A stretch of 64,000 nt of DNA, taken from NCBI GenBank assembly GCA_024231975.1, contig JAAEQB010000012.1:124001-188000 (forward strand), read 5' to 3'. Position numbers and translations under genes: made by a program. A model generated the notes under the pieces. The model was not told the DNA's origin, did no database searches, and saw only the letters and a list, made by a program, of their open reading frames with translations. This DNA is from Allobosea sp. (GTDB taxonomy: Bacteria; Pseudomonadota; Alphaproteobacteria; Rhizobiales; Beijerinckiaceae). Each line of letters opens with the position of its first letter. Within the stretch, counting starts at the first letter, position 1. Shown in pieces: positions 55,456 through 63,539 of this stretch.

Positions 55456-56337
55456 ATGTGGACTGGGGTCACCGCACGTTTCAGGACATTCACTGGCGAT
55501 CTCTTGGTTGATCAGGCCGAGATCGACGATGCGTTGGGCAAGGCAGAGCGGATCGGCCGCAAACTTCAGAAAGCGTACTGGGGAACGGACGAGGGCGAGC
55601 AAAAGCTGCTCATCGTCGGGTCGTGGGGCAAGAATACCCAGGTCCGCCCATCCCACGACATCGACATCATGGCGATACTCCCGGCCGAGGAGTTTCATCG
55701 CTTCGACGCCTATAGCACCGGCAAGCAGTCCGCCCTGCTACAAGACGTGAAAAACGTGCTGGCGGAGAGCTATCCGCAGACCGACATGAGAGGTGATGGC
55801 CAGGTCGTCGTCATCGACTTCAACTCGATCACCGTCGAGGTCGTGCCGGTGTTCAAGCGAACGGATGATACGTTCTTGATGCCTGACACCAGGAGCGGCG
55901 GTTCCTGGAAGGTTGTCGATCCGCTCGCTCAGATCACACGAGTGGAGACGATCGACGCCCTTGCCAGTCGCAATTCGCGACCACTCACGAGGATGATGAA
56001 GCTTTGGATGCGGGAGCGGAACGTACCGATCAAGTCGTTCCTGCTCGAATTAATCGTTGCTGAATTCATGCGAACCTATGTCTACAAAGACAAGACTCTC
56101 TACTGGTATGATTGGTTTGTCCGAGACTTCCTCCAGTTTTTGCTCACGCTCAGGAACGGTTACGTAATCCTACCTGGAACGGGCGAGTACATCCCACTCG
56201 GTGACGCATGGGTTAGTCGAGCGCAGACGGCCTTGGCTGCCGCTTTGACTGCATGTGACCATGAAAGGGACGACATGATCGTCAGCGCCGGGATCGAATG
56301 GCGGAAGATCTTCGGGGACAGGATACCATTGGCATGA
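55456..56337 (+). CDS. CBASS cyclic-oligonucleotide synthase (CD-NTase, SMODS domain)
   Basis: A 293-residue nucleotidyltransferase of the cGAS/DncV-like family, which makes a cyclic nucleotide signal on phage infection. The active site shows Gly55-Ser56 (VGSWGKNT), Asp68 and Asp70 (SHDIDIM) and a third acidic residue in ITVEVVPV (Glu128). The product cannot be told from sequence. The stop overlaps the start of the SLATT effector gene (ATGA), so the two are coupled. No Cap2/Cap3 genes follow, so this is a minimal type I CBASS. Confidence 0.88.
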   Translation: MWTGVTARFRTFTGDLLVDQAEIDDALGKAERIGRKLQKAYWGTDEGEQKLLIVGSWGKNTQVRPSHDIDIMAILPAEEFHRFDAYSTGKQSALLQDVKNVLAESYPQTDMRGDGQVVVIDFNSITVEVVPVFKRTDDTFLMPDTRSGGSWKVVDPLAQITRVETIDALASRNSRPLTRMMKLWMRERNVPIKSFLLELIVAEFMRTYVYKDKTLYWYDWFVRDFLQFLLTLRNGYVILPGTGEYIPLGDAWVSRAQTALAAALTACDHERDDMIVSAGIEWRKIFGDRIPLA

Positions 56338-56891
56338 GCAACGACGATCGTCGGCGGGCTGAGATTTCGATCGAGGCTCTGCGCCAGATGGAATCCTGTC
56401 TCTATACATCGACCATGATCTACATGTGGCTGCGCCGCGTGAGATGGCAGCACAAGATCGTGACGATCGCGCCTATCGTGCTGACCGCTATGGCTGGCTT
56501 CAGCTTTCTGGCAGATAGGATTGGCGCCGAAGCGGTCGCCGTCATTGCGTTCTTGGCGACCCTGATCCCGTCGATCGCTGAAGCGCTCGACATCCAGACG
56601 CATGTCAACGACCTGAAGTCGACCGCCGCCAGCTACAAATCGCTCCAAGATCGTTTCCGCCAGCTTGCGCGTATCGGCGCACTGGGAGATGTCGATGATG
56701 CCCAAGCGAGATTGGGCGAGCTCATGGATCGGCTAGATGCCGTGAGAGAGGCCTCGATGACGCCGCCAGAGCGCTATTTCGAAGCCGCGCAGAAAAAGAT
56801 CAAAGCTGGGCATTACGACTTCACTGCCGACATCGCCCTCCGCGAGGCGGCTTCCAAAGGCTTAGTCGCGCCCCTCGACACGCCGGAGTGA
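56334..56891 (+). CDS. SLATT-domain two-helix membrane effector of CBASS
   Basis: A 185-residue protein with two close membrane segments (about residues 40-58 and 64-85) in the SLATT arrangement, flanked by cytoplasmic helices. SLATT proteins coupled to SMODS nucleotidyltransferases are predicted to form pores when they bind the cyclic nucleotide, killing the infected cell. ATG overlaps the synthase stop. The gene is convergent with arsJ. Confidence 0.85.
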   Translation: MSNDDRRRAEISIEALRQMESCLYTSTMIYMWLRRVRWQHKIVTIAPIVLTAMAGFSFLADRIGAEAVAVIAFLATLIPSIAEALDIQTHVNDLKSTAASYKSLQDRFRQLARIGALGDVDDAQARLGELMDRLDAVREASMTPPERYFEAAQKKIKAGHYDFTADIALREAASKGLVAPLDTPE

Positions 56892-56930
56892 GCAATAAGC
56901 TCAAGCCCCAACGACAATCGTGGCGAAGCA

Positions 56931-58175
56931 TTAGCTTCGCGCTGGGACCAGTGCGGCCCGCCCCGGTAAGGCGAGCGTGGCCAGGAAGCACGCAGCCAGC
57001 ATCAGGCAGGAGCCGATCAGGCAGGCGTAGATGCCGCCCCATTGATAGAGCAGGCCTGACAGCAGGGTGCCGGTAAAGCGTCCCAGCGCATTTGCGGCAT
57101 AGTAGAAGCCGACATCCTCAGCGGCCTTTTCGGAGCCGGCATAGGCCAGGATCAGATAGGAGTGGACCGAGGAATTGACGGCGAAGGCGAAGCCGAACAG
57201 GCCCAGCCCCACGACCAAGATGATATCCGGCCTCAATCCCGAGTTGCTCGCCAGAACGGCGGCGATGGCCGCGGGAATGATGGCGAGGATCAGCGACCAG
57301 AGCCTCGCCGCTCTCACCTCCTGCGTCAGCCCGTCGGGGCTGCGCCTGACTACGGCGGGTGCCGCCGCCTGTACGAGTCCGTAGCCAATCGTCCAGAGCG
57401 CGACGAAGCTCCCGACCATCGTGAAGGTCCAGCCTGCGGCATAGAGGAAGACGGGCACGCCGACGACGAACCAGACGTCCCGGGCTCCGAACAAGGCGAC
57501 GCGCGCGATCGCGAGCAGGTTGACGCCGCGGTTCTTGCCGAAGAGCTCTCGTGCGCTCTTGCTCGCCTTGGCCTTCCCGAGCATGGGCGGAAGCGATGCC
57601 ACAACCCCAGACAGCACCAGGCTGAGCGCCGCTGCCATCGCCCACAGTGCGCCTCGGAAGCCGAGGAATTCCAGCAGCAGGCCGCCGAGGAAGAAGCCGA
57701 AGCCCTTCATCGCGTTCTTCGAGCCGGTAAACCAGGCGACCCAGCGGAAGAGACGGCCGTCCGAGTCCTCCGCCTTGGCCGCGGTTTCGGCGATCTTGAT
57801 GGCCGATTTCGAGGCCGTCTTCGTCAAATCCTTGGCGACGCCGCAGATGCCCTGGGCGAGGACCACCCAGATCACGGAGGCAATGGCGGACCAATCGGGC
57901 GAAAGGGCCGAGAGGACCAGAAAGCCGGTGATCTGCGTCGCCAGGCCGACCGTGAGCATCCTGGTGATGCCGTAGCGTGCTGCGAGCCAGCCGCCGATGA
58001 AGTTCGCCAGGATGCCGGCGGCCTCATAGAGGAGGAAGAGGAAGGCGAGCGTGAACGGCGAGTATCCGAGCCGGAAGAAGTGCAGCAGCACGAGCATGCG
58101 CAGAGCGCCGTCCGTGAGCGTGAAGCCCCAGTATGCGGCCGTCACGATGGCGTAGTTGCGCGTGCCCTCATTCAT
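56931..58175 (-). CDS. arsJ: Organoarsenical efflux MFS transporter ArsJ
   Basis: A 414-residue, 12-helix permease of the ArsJ group. With arsenate present, GAPDH makes unstable 1-arseno-3-phosphoglycerate, which ArsJ exports, where it breaks down to free arsenate. Family marks include TDGALRMLVLLHFF, WFTGSKNAMKGFGFF and FGARDVWFVVG. ATG 58175 starts 4 bp after the GAPDH stop, so the pair is an operon, as in known arsJ loci. Confidence 0.92.
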   Translation of the reverse strand: MNEGTRNYAIVTAAYWGFTLTDGALRMLVLLHFFRLGYSPFTLAFLFLLYEAAGILANFIGGWLAARYGITRMLTVGLATQITGFLVLSALSPDWSAIASVIWVVLAQGICGVAKDLTKTASKSAIKIAETAAKAEDSDGRLFRWVAWFTGSKNAMKGFGFFLGGLLLEFLGFRGALWAMAAALSLVLSGVVASLPPMLGKAKASKSARELFGKNRGVNLLAIARVALFGARDVWFVVGVPVFLYAAGWTFTMVGSFVALWTIGYGLVQAAAPAVVRRSPDGLTQEVRAARLWSLILAIIPAAIAAVLASNSGLRPDIILVVGLGLFGFAFAVNSSVHSYLILAYAGSEKAAEDVGFYYAANALGRFTGTLLSGLLYQWGGIYACLIGSCLMLAACFLATLALPGRAALVPARS

Positions 58176-58179
58176 CGCG

Positions 58180-59223
58180 TCAGATCCCGGCCGCTTCGAG
58201 GTGGCAGGCGAGATCGACCATGCGACAGGCATAGCCCATCTCGTTGTCGTACCAGGCATAGACCTTAAGCATCGTGCCGTTCGTGACGAGCGTCGATAGG
58301 CCGTCGACGATGCTGGAGCGCGTATCACGTTGATAATCGATCGAGACGAGGGGGCGCCCTTCAAAACCGAGGATTCCAGCGAGCGGCCCTGCTGCCGCGC
58401 TTTTGAAAAGATCATTAACCTCCGCGGCGGTCGTCGATCGTTCGAGTTCGAAGACACAGTCCGTTAGAGAGGCGTTGAGCACGGGGGCGCGGACTGCGTG
58501 GCCATCGAGCTTCCCCTTGAGCTCCGGATAGATCAGCGCGATCGCTGTTGCACTGCCCGTCGTCGTCGGCTGGAGCGAGAGCATCGCCGAACGAGCCCGG
58601 CGCAGGTCCTTATGCGGGGTGTCGACCACGACGTTGGTGTTCGTGGGATCGTGGATCGTCGTTATCTGGCCGTGCCGGATACCGAGGTTCTCGTGAACGA
58701 CCTTCACTACAGGCGCCAGGCAGTTCGTGGTGCAGGAGGCGGCCGTCACGATCGAATGCAGGGCGGGGTCGTAGAGATGCTCGTTGATGCCGACGACAAC
58801 GTTGAGAACGGACGGATCCTTGACTGGTGCGGCGACGATCACTCGCTTGGCACCGCGCTTCAGATGTCCTTCCAACACCGCCGGGGTCAGGAACTTGCCG
58901 GTGCATTCGAGAACAACATCGACACCAATATCGCCCCAGGGCAGCTCGGCAGGGGATCCCTCGGATGAAAAGCTGAGCTTGTGCTCGCCGATATAGATCG
59001 CCCCGTTAGCATCATGGCCGATCTCGGTTCGCCAGCGGCCCTGCATGCTGTCGAACTCCAGCAGGTGAGCTGTGGCCGCGGCACCTCCCTTGATCTCGTT
59101 CAGATGAACGACCTCGAGGCGGTTTTCACGCCGGGGATCATCACTCGGTCGCTCCGCTGCACCCAGCGCCGCTCGCAGAGCTAGGCGTCCTATCCGCCCC
59201 ATGCCGTTGATCCCGACCTTCAT
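58180..59223 (-). CDS. ArsJ-associated glyceraldehyde-3-phosphate dehydrogenase
   Basis: A 347-residue GAPDH: NAD-binding VGINGMGRIGRL, the active-site ASCTTNCLAP with nucleophilic Cys, and the YDNEMGYACRMVDL C-terminal motif. The arsenic-linked group differs from housekeeping GAPDH by a GGAAATAHLLEFDSMQG-like N-terminal segment. It uses arsenate in place of phosphate to make the ArsJ substrate. AGAGG precedes the ATG at 59223. It is first in the arsJ operon and divergent from arsC. Confidence 0.92.
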   Translation of the reverse strand: MKVGINGMGRIGRLALRAALGAAERPSDDPRRENRLEVVHLNEIKGGAAATAHLLEFDSMQGRWRTEIGHDANGAIYIGEHKLSFSSEGSPAELPWGDIGVDVVLECTGKFLTPAVLEGHLKRGAKRVIVAAPVKDPSVLNVVVGINEHLYDPALHSIVTAASCTTNCLAPVVKVVHENLGIRHGQITTIHDPTNTNVVVDTPHKDLRRARSAMLSLQPTTTGSATAIALIYPELKGKLDGHAVRAPVLNASLTDCVFELERSTTAAEVNDLFKSAAAGPLAGILGFEGRPLVSIDYQRDTRSSIVDGLSTLVTNGTMLKVYAWYDNEMGYACRMVDLACHLEAAGI

Positions 59224-59258
59224 CCCATCGCCTCTCAAATCCGATCTGATACATATTA

Positions 59259-59325
59259 TTCGACATGTCGCTTGACATCGAAATGACGACGGAGTCAATC
59301 ATGTCGACACCTATCGACATAATGA
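59259..59325. promoter_or_regulatory. Dyads in the GAPDH-arsC divergent promoter region
   Basis: Two imperfect dyads built on the same word lie between the divergent genes: TTCGACATGTC...GACATCGAA (59259-59282) and TCATGTCGA...TCGACATAATGA (59299-59325). ArsR-type repressors often bind such sequences; a shared site could let one regulator control both operons. Function is inferred. Confidence 0.45.
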
Positions 59326-59326
59326 G

Positions 59327-59854
59327 ATGATGACCATGGCTCGCGCTCCGTTCAACGTGCTCTTTGTCTGCACCGGCAATTCCGCCCGCTCGATCATGGC
59401 GGAGGCGATCATCAGTCGCGTCGCGCCGGGCAAGTTCAAAGGATTCAGCGCCGGAAGTGATCCCCGGGAGGAGATCAACCCGTTCGCGTCGCGCCTGCTG
59501 AAGTCGTTGAACTACGACATCACTCAGTTTCGTCCGAAAAACTGGGAGGAGTTCGCGAAGCCGGATGCGCCGCCGCTCGATTTCGTTTTCACGCTCTGCG
59601 ATGACGCCGCGAACGAGCCTTGCCCCCACTGGCCGGGGCAGCCGATGAGCGCACATTGGGGCCTGCCTGACCCGGCGGCTTTCGTGGGCGAGGATGTCCA
59701 GAAGGCGCTTGCCTTCGCCGACGCCTATCGCATGTTGAACAATCGGATATCGATCTTCACCAATTTGCCGCTAGCCTCACTGGAGGGTGTCGCTCTACAG
59801 CATCGGCTGAATGCGATCGGCACCGATCTGGGAAGGAAGGACGACGCAGCTTGA
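59327..59854 (+). CDS. arsC: Arsenate reductase ArsC (LMW tyrosine phosphatase-like type)
   Basis: A 175-residue reductase of the thioredoxin- or mycothiol-linked type. P-loop CTGNSAR (Cys15-Arg21) binds arsenate and a redox pair lies in LCDDAANEPCP (Cys91, Cys99), as in the Staphylococcus ArsC group. It would turn arsenate into arsenite for export by Acr3. Its stop overlaps the TTG start of the following fusion gene (TTGA). Confidence 0.93.
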   Translation: MMTMARAPFNVLFVCTGNSARSIMAEAIISRVAPGKFKGFSAGSDPREEINPFASRLLKSLNYDITQFRPKNWEEFAKPDAPPLDFVFTLCDDAANEPCPHWPGQPMSAHWGLPDPAAFVGEDVQKALAFADAYRMLNNRISIFTNLPLASLEGVALQHRLNAIGTDLGRKDDAA

Positions 59855-60729
59855 CCATCCGCCTCGAAGCCGCCAGCGCGGTCGACTTGTTGGGAGCGCT
59901 TGCCCAGTCGACCCGGCTGGAAATCTTCCGCCTGTTGATGCGCTACCGGCCGCATGGCCTGGCGGCGGGCGACATCGGTCGGCTGCTGGCTGTCCCGCAC
60001 AATACCCTTTCGACCCATCTCGGGGCGTTGGAGCAGGTTGGGCTGCTGGCCTCGCGCCGAGAAGGCCGACATATCATCTTCGCCGCGGTTCCGGATCGCG
60101 CGGACGCCTTGCTCGGTTTCTTGTCCGAGGCCTGCTGCTCGCAGAGCCCGTCGGCCTGCGAGGTGCCCGCAACTCCCTACCTTTCGCGTAGGGAAGCGCA
60201 GGCAACCGACACCCCATTGCGGGTGCTCATCGTCTGCACCGGGAACTCCGCCAGGTCGATTATGGCAGAGGCGGTCATGAACCGGGAAGGGCTTGGCCGC
60301 ATCCAAGCCTACTCGGCAGGCAGCCGCCCGCATGAGGCGCCGCACCCGCTCGCTCTCCAGCTTCTTAGAGAACTCGGTTACGAGACGGCCGACTTCCGCT
60401 CAAAATCCTGGGACGAATTCCTGGCGGCGGACGCACGTGAAATCGACCTCGTCATCACTGTCTGCGACTCAGCGGGCGACGAAGCCTGTCCAGCCTTCCC
60501 GGGCGCGCCGATGCGAGTGCATTGGGGATTGGACGATCCCGCAGAGGTCGGCGGCCCAATCGAGGCGCGCCGTGCCGCTTTCCGTCAAAGCTATCGAGAC
60601 CTGACCGCTCGGGTCACGGCTCTCGTCAATCTGCCGTTCGAGAGCATGACCCTGCCCGAACTGGCGCCGGCGCTTGAAGCCATTGGCCGGATGGATGGGG
60701 CGACCCCCAGGTCCCTGGAGGCCGCCTAG
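59851..60729 (+). CDS. ArsR-ArsC fusion: ArsR-type repressor joined to LMW-phosphatase-type arsenate reductase
   Basis: A 292-residue two-domain protein. Residues 5-95 are an ArsR winged helix (LLGALAQSTRLEIFRLLM, VPHNTLSTHLGALEQVGLL) ending in candidate As(III)-binding cysteines Cys95, Cys96 and Cys103. Residues 123-280 are an ArsC domain with P-loop CTGNSAR (Cys129-Arg135) and Cys205/Cys213. Both domains look intact. It starts with TTG overlapping the arsC stop and is convergent with acr3. It could couple sensing to reduction. Confidence 0.85.
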   Translation: MTIRLEAASAVDLLGALAQSTRLEIFRLLMRYRPHGLAAGDIGRLLAVPHNTLSTHLGALEQVGLLASRREGRHIIFAAVPDRADALLGFLSEACCSQSPSACEVPATPYLSRREAQATDTPLRVLIVCTGNSARSIMAEAVMNREGLGRIQAYSAGSRPHEAPHPLALQLLRELGYETADFRSKSWDEFLAADAREIDLVITVCDSAGDEACPAFPGAPMRVHWGLDDPAEVGGPIEARRAAFRQSYRDLTARVTALVNLPFESMTLPELAPALEAIGRMDGATPRSLEAA

Positions 60730-60733
60730 CCGT

Positions 60734-61804
60734 TCAGGCCGATGCCGACGCGTCGCGCTTGGTTGCGCCGCGGGCGACCGCCGGGTGGCGCTCGTACCAG
60801 CCTTTGCTCCGGTTCACGATCGCGACCACGGAAAGCATCACCGGGACCTCGATGAGAACCCCGACGACGGTCGCGAGCGCGGCTCCGGAGTTGAAGCCGA
60901 ACAGGCTGATCGCCGCGGCGACGGCGAGTTCGAAGAAGTTGCTTGCGCCGATCAGGGCCGAAGGACCGGCGACGCAATGTGCTTCGCCGGTCATGCGGTT
61001 GAGCAGGTAGGCCAAGCCCGAGTTGAAGTACACTTGGATCAGGATCGGGACCGCGAGCATCGCGATGATAAGCGGCTGCGCCAGGATCTGCTCGCCCTGG
61101 AAGCCGAAGAGCAGCACCAGCGTTGCCAGCAATGCCACCAGCGAGATTGGAGAGAGAACGCCGAGCACGCGGTCAAGCGCGGCCGGGCCGCCACTCGCCA
61201 GTAGTTGACGCCTCAGGAGCTGGGCCACGATCACCGGGATGACGATATAGAGAGCGACCGACAGCAGTAGCGTGTCCCAAGGCACGGTGATGGCCGAGAG
61301 GCCCAGCAGCAGGGCCACGATCGGCGCGAAGGCGACCACCATGATCGCATCGTTCAGGGCGACCTGGCTGAGCGTGAACAGAGGCTCGCCCTTCGTCAGG
61401 TTCGACCAGACGAAGACCATCGCCGTGCAGGGCGCCGCCGCGAGGATGATCAGGCCGGCGATGTAGCTGTTGATCTGATCCGCCGGCAGGTAAGGCCGGA
61501 AGAGATAGGAGATGAAGAACCAGCCGAGTGCGGCCATCGAGAAAGGCTTCACCGCCCAGTTGACGAAGAGGGTGACGCCGATGCCGCGCCAATGGCGCCC
61601 GACCTCGCCGAGCGCTGCGAAATCGATCTTCAAGAGCATCGGCACGATCATCAGCCAGATCAGCACCGCCACCGGCAGGTTGACCTTGGCGATCTCAGCC
61701 GCGCCTATCGCCTGGAAGACACCGGGCGCAATGTGACCGAGCGCGATACCCGCGACGATGCACAGGGCGACCCAGAGGGTCAGGTAGCGTTCGAAGGTGG
61801 ACAT
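60734..61804 (-). CDS. acr3: Arsenite efflux transporter ACR3
   Basis: A 356-residue, ten-helix arsenite permease of the ACR3 family (also annotated arsB). It exports As(III) using the proton gradient. The family marks NWAVKPFSMAALGWFF, AAPCTAMVFVWSNLTKGEP (with the conserved Cys) and LIGASNFFELAVA are present. It is last in a minus-strand operon arsR-arsC-acr3, 5 bp after arsC. Confidence 0.95.
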   Translation of the reverse strand: MSTFERYLTLWVALCIVAGIALGHIAPGVFQAIGAAEIAKVNLPVAVLIWLMIVPMLLKIDFAALGEVGRHWRGIGVTLFVNWAVKPFSMAALGWFFISYLFRPYLPADQINSYIAGLIILAAAPCTAMVFVWSNLTKGEPLFTLSQVALNDAIMVVAFAPIVALLLGLSAITVPWDTLLLSVALYIVIPVIVAQLLRRQLLASGGPAALDRVLGVLSPISLVALLATLVLLFGFQGEQILAQPLIIAMLAVPILIQVYFNSGLAYLLNRMTGEAHCVAGPSALIGASNFFELAVAAAISLFGFNSGAALATVVGVLIEVPVMLSVVAIVNRSKGWYERHPAVARGATKRDASASA

Positions 61805-61809
61805 GGCTT

Positions 61810-62235
61810 TCAGGCTCCCGCGAGGACACGGCCGGATGAATCAATGACAAGCTCGCCGTCTTCCTTGCGGAACTCGCCGTGCTGCGGCGGCAATAGGTCG
61901 AGCACCCGCTCGGACGGGCGACATAGCCGGACGCCCTTCGGCGTCACGACGAAGGGGCGATTCAGGAGAATGGGATGGGCTTCGATTGCATCGAGCAGGT
62001 CTTCATCGCTGAGCGAGAGATCGTCCAGGCCAAGCTCGGCGTAAGGCGTTCCCTTTTCGCGTAGCGCCTCGCGCAGCGAAAGACCTGCGCGATCGACGAG
62101 TTCCCGCACCATTCTGCGTGAGGGCGGCGTTTCTAGATATTCGATGACGTGCGGTTCGACCCCTGCGTTCCGGATCATTGCAAGCGTGTTCCGCGAGGTC
62201 CCGCAATTGGGATTGTGGTAGATGACGACGTCCAT
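61810..62235 (-). CDS. arsC: Arsenate reductase ArsC (glutaredoxin-dependent type)
   Basis: A 141-residue reductase of the E. coli R773 type. The NPNCGTSRNTL motif supplies nucleophile Cys11, and NRPFVVTPKGVRLCRPSE the arsenate-binding arginines. It uses glutathione and glutaredoxin. GGAGAG lies upstream of ATG 62235. It is unrelated in sequence to the other two ArsC domains in this cluster, and lies between arsR and acr3 on the minus strand. Confidence 0.93.
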   Translation of the reverse strand: MDVVIYHNPNCGTSRNTLAMIRNAGVEPHVIEYLETPPSRRMVRELVDRAGLSLREALREKGTPYAELGLDDLSLSDEDLLDAIEAHPILLNRPFVVTPKGVRLCRPSERVLDLLPPQHGEFRKEDGELVIDSSGRVLAGA

Positions 62236-62322
62236 CTGAAGTCTCTCCGGCGCAGAGGTTTCGTGCTTCGGCGGCAAGTCGGGAACCGCCTATCGGGAGG
62301 CGTGGGGCCGGTGGGGGAGGGG

Positions 62323-62694
62323 CTAGGCGCTTTCCTCAATCTCGGTCGCGACCGATGATGAGGCGCAGCAAGCCGAGAGCGCCGCGACCACCGGAGCGCA
62401 GATCTCCGTCCGTCCGCCGCAGCAATCGTTCAGCAGAAAGGTGACGAGGTGCTGCACCGCCTCCAGGTTCGCCCGATAGATGATGGAGCGGCTCCGGCGT
62501 TCGGTTCGGACCAGCTTGGCCCGCGCCAGAACGCCGAGGTGCGACGACATAGTGTTCTGTTGCACCGCAAGGAGGCGAGCTATTTCTCCCGCGGGCAGAC
62601 CCGCCGGTTCATGCTTCACCAACAGGCGAAACACGTCGAGGCGGGTCTGCTGCGCAAGAGCTGCGAGCGTCAGAATGGTTTGCTCTGAATCCAT
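62323..62694 (-). CDS. arsR: ArsR-family arsenite-responsive repressor
   Basis: A 123-residue winged-helix repressor (LAALAQQTRLDVFRLLV, VQQNTMSSHLGVLARAKLV) with C-terminal cysteines Cys91, Cys92 and Cys99 that could bind As(III), as in the type 2 ArsR of Acidithiobacillus. It would release the arsR-arsC-acr3 operon when arsenite is present. Its start codon lies within a perfect operator dyad and no ribosome site is seen, so the message may be leaderless. Confidence 0.92.
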   Translation of the reverse strand: MDSEQTILTLAALAQQTRLDVFRLLVKHEPAGLPAGEIARLLAVQQNTMSSHLGVLARAKLVRTERRSRSIIYRANLEAVQHLVTFLLNDCCGGRTEICAPVVAALSACCASSSVATEIEESA

Positions 62695-62729
62695 ATATCC
62701 AAATTAGTGGATATATGGATGAATCACAA
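62689..62729 (-). promoter_or_regulatory. arsR promoter and operator
   Basis: A perfect 12-bp inverted repeat (ATCCATATATCC at 62689-62700, complement at 62709-62720, 8-bp spacer) covers the start codon and the promoter. On the minus strand TTGTGA (62729-62724) and TAATTT (62706-62701) are 17 bp apart, a good sigma-70 pair. ArsR bound here would block RNA polymerase. Confidence 0.8.
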
Positions 62730-62748
62730 GCTGAACGACCCGCGGCTG

Positions 62749-63510
62749 TCAGGCTGACCGCCGACGCTGGTGAGCGATGGCGATAGCCGACATATCCGTC
62801 GTCGGATCAATGACGATCTGCTTCTGCTTCCGTTCGGAGTAGCGGTCGACCAGCATCTCTGCATGCGGCCGCAGAAGGACGGTGAAGCGGACCAGTTCCT
62901 CCATCACGTCGACGATGCGGTCGTAGTAGGACGACGGCTTCATCCGCCCCGCCTCATCGAATTCCTTGTAGGCCATCGCGACGCTCGACTGATTGGGGAT
63001 CGTGACCATCCGCATCCAGCGCCCGAGCAGGCGAAGCGTGTTGACCGCATTGAAGGACTGGGAGCCGCCCGAAACCTGCATCACCGCGAGCGTGCGCCCC
63101 TGGGTTGGGCGCATGCCGCCCATCTCCAGCGGCAGATGATCGATCTGCGCTTTCATCACGCCGGTGATCTGCCCGTGGCGTTCGGGGCTGCACCAAACCT
63201 GACCTTCCGACCAGAGCGCGTGCTCGCGCAATTCCCGGACCGCAGCGTGGTCGTCGCCTTTGACCTGGTCTGGCAGCGGGAGGTCGGATGGGTCAAAGAT
63301 GCGCGTCTCGGCTCCGAACAGCGTCAGAAGGCGCGCGGCCTCCTCCACGGCAAGCCGAGAGAACGAGCGTTCGCGGAGGGAGCCGTAGAGCAATAGGATG
63401 CGCGGCGGGTGACCGAACGGGTCGGGCAGCCCTTCAGCCGGCCGCCTCATCACGAACTCGGGCTTGAGGGCTGGAAGCGAGGAAAGATCGGTCAGCTCAC
63501 GCAATGGCAT
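62749..63510 (-). CDS. arsH: NADPH-dependent FMN reductase ArsH
   Basis: A 253-residue flavoprotein that in other bacteria oxidises trivalent organoarsenicals and gives resistance to them. The FMN-binding motif GSLRERSFSRL, the SPERHGQITGVMKAQIDHLP segment and the QVSGGSQSFNAVNTLR motif are typical of ArsH. AAGGAG precedes ATG 63510. It lies upstream of arsR on the same strand and follows a truncated MFS gene by 29 bp. Confidence 0.93.
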   Translation of the reverse strand: MPLRELTDLSSLPALKPEFVMRRPAEGLPDPFGHPPRILLLYGSLRERSFSRLAVEEAARLLTLFGAETRIFDPSDLPLPDQVKGDDHAAVRELREHALWSEGQVWCSPERHGQITGVMKAQIDHLPLEMGGMRPTQGRTLAVMQVSGGSQSFNAVNTLRLLGRWMRMVTIPNQSSVAMAYKEFDEAGRMKPSSYYDRIVDVMEELVRFTVLLRPHAEMLVDRYSERKQKQIVIDPTTDMSAIAIAHQRRRSA

Positions 63511-63539
63511 GAGGTTCTCCTTGATATTCGGAGCGGAGT

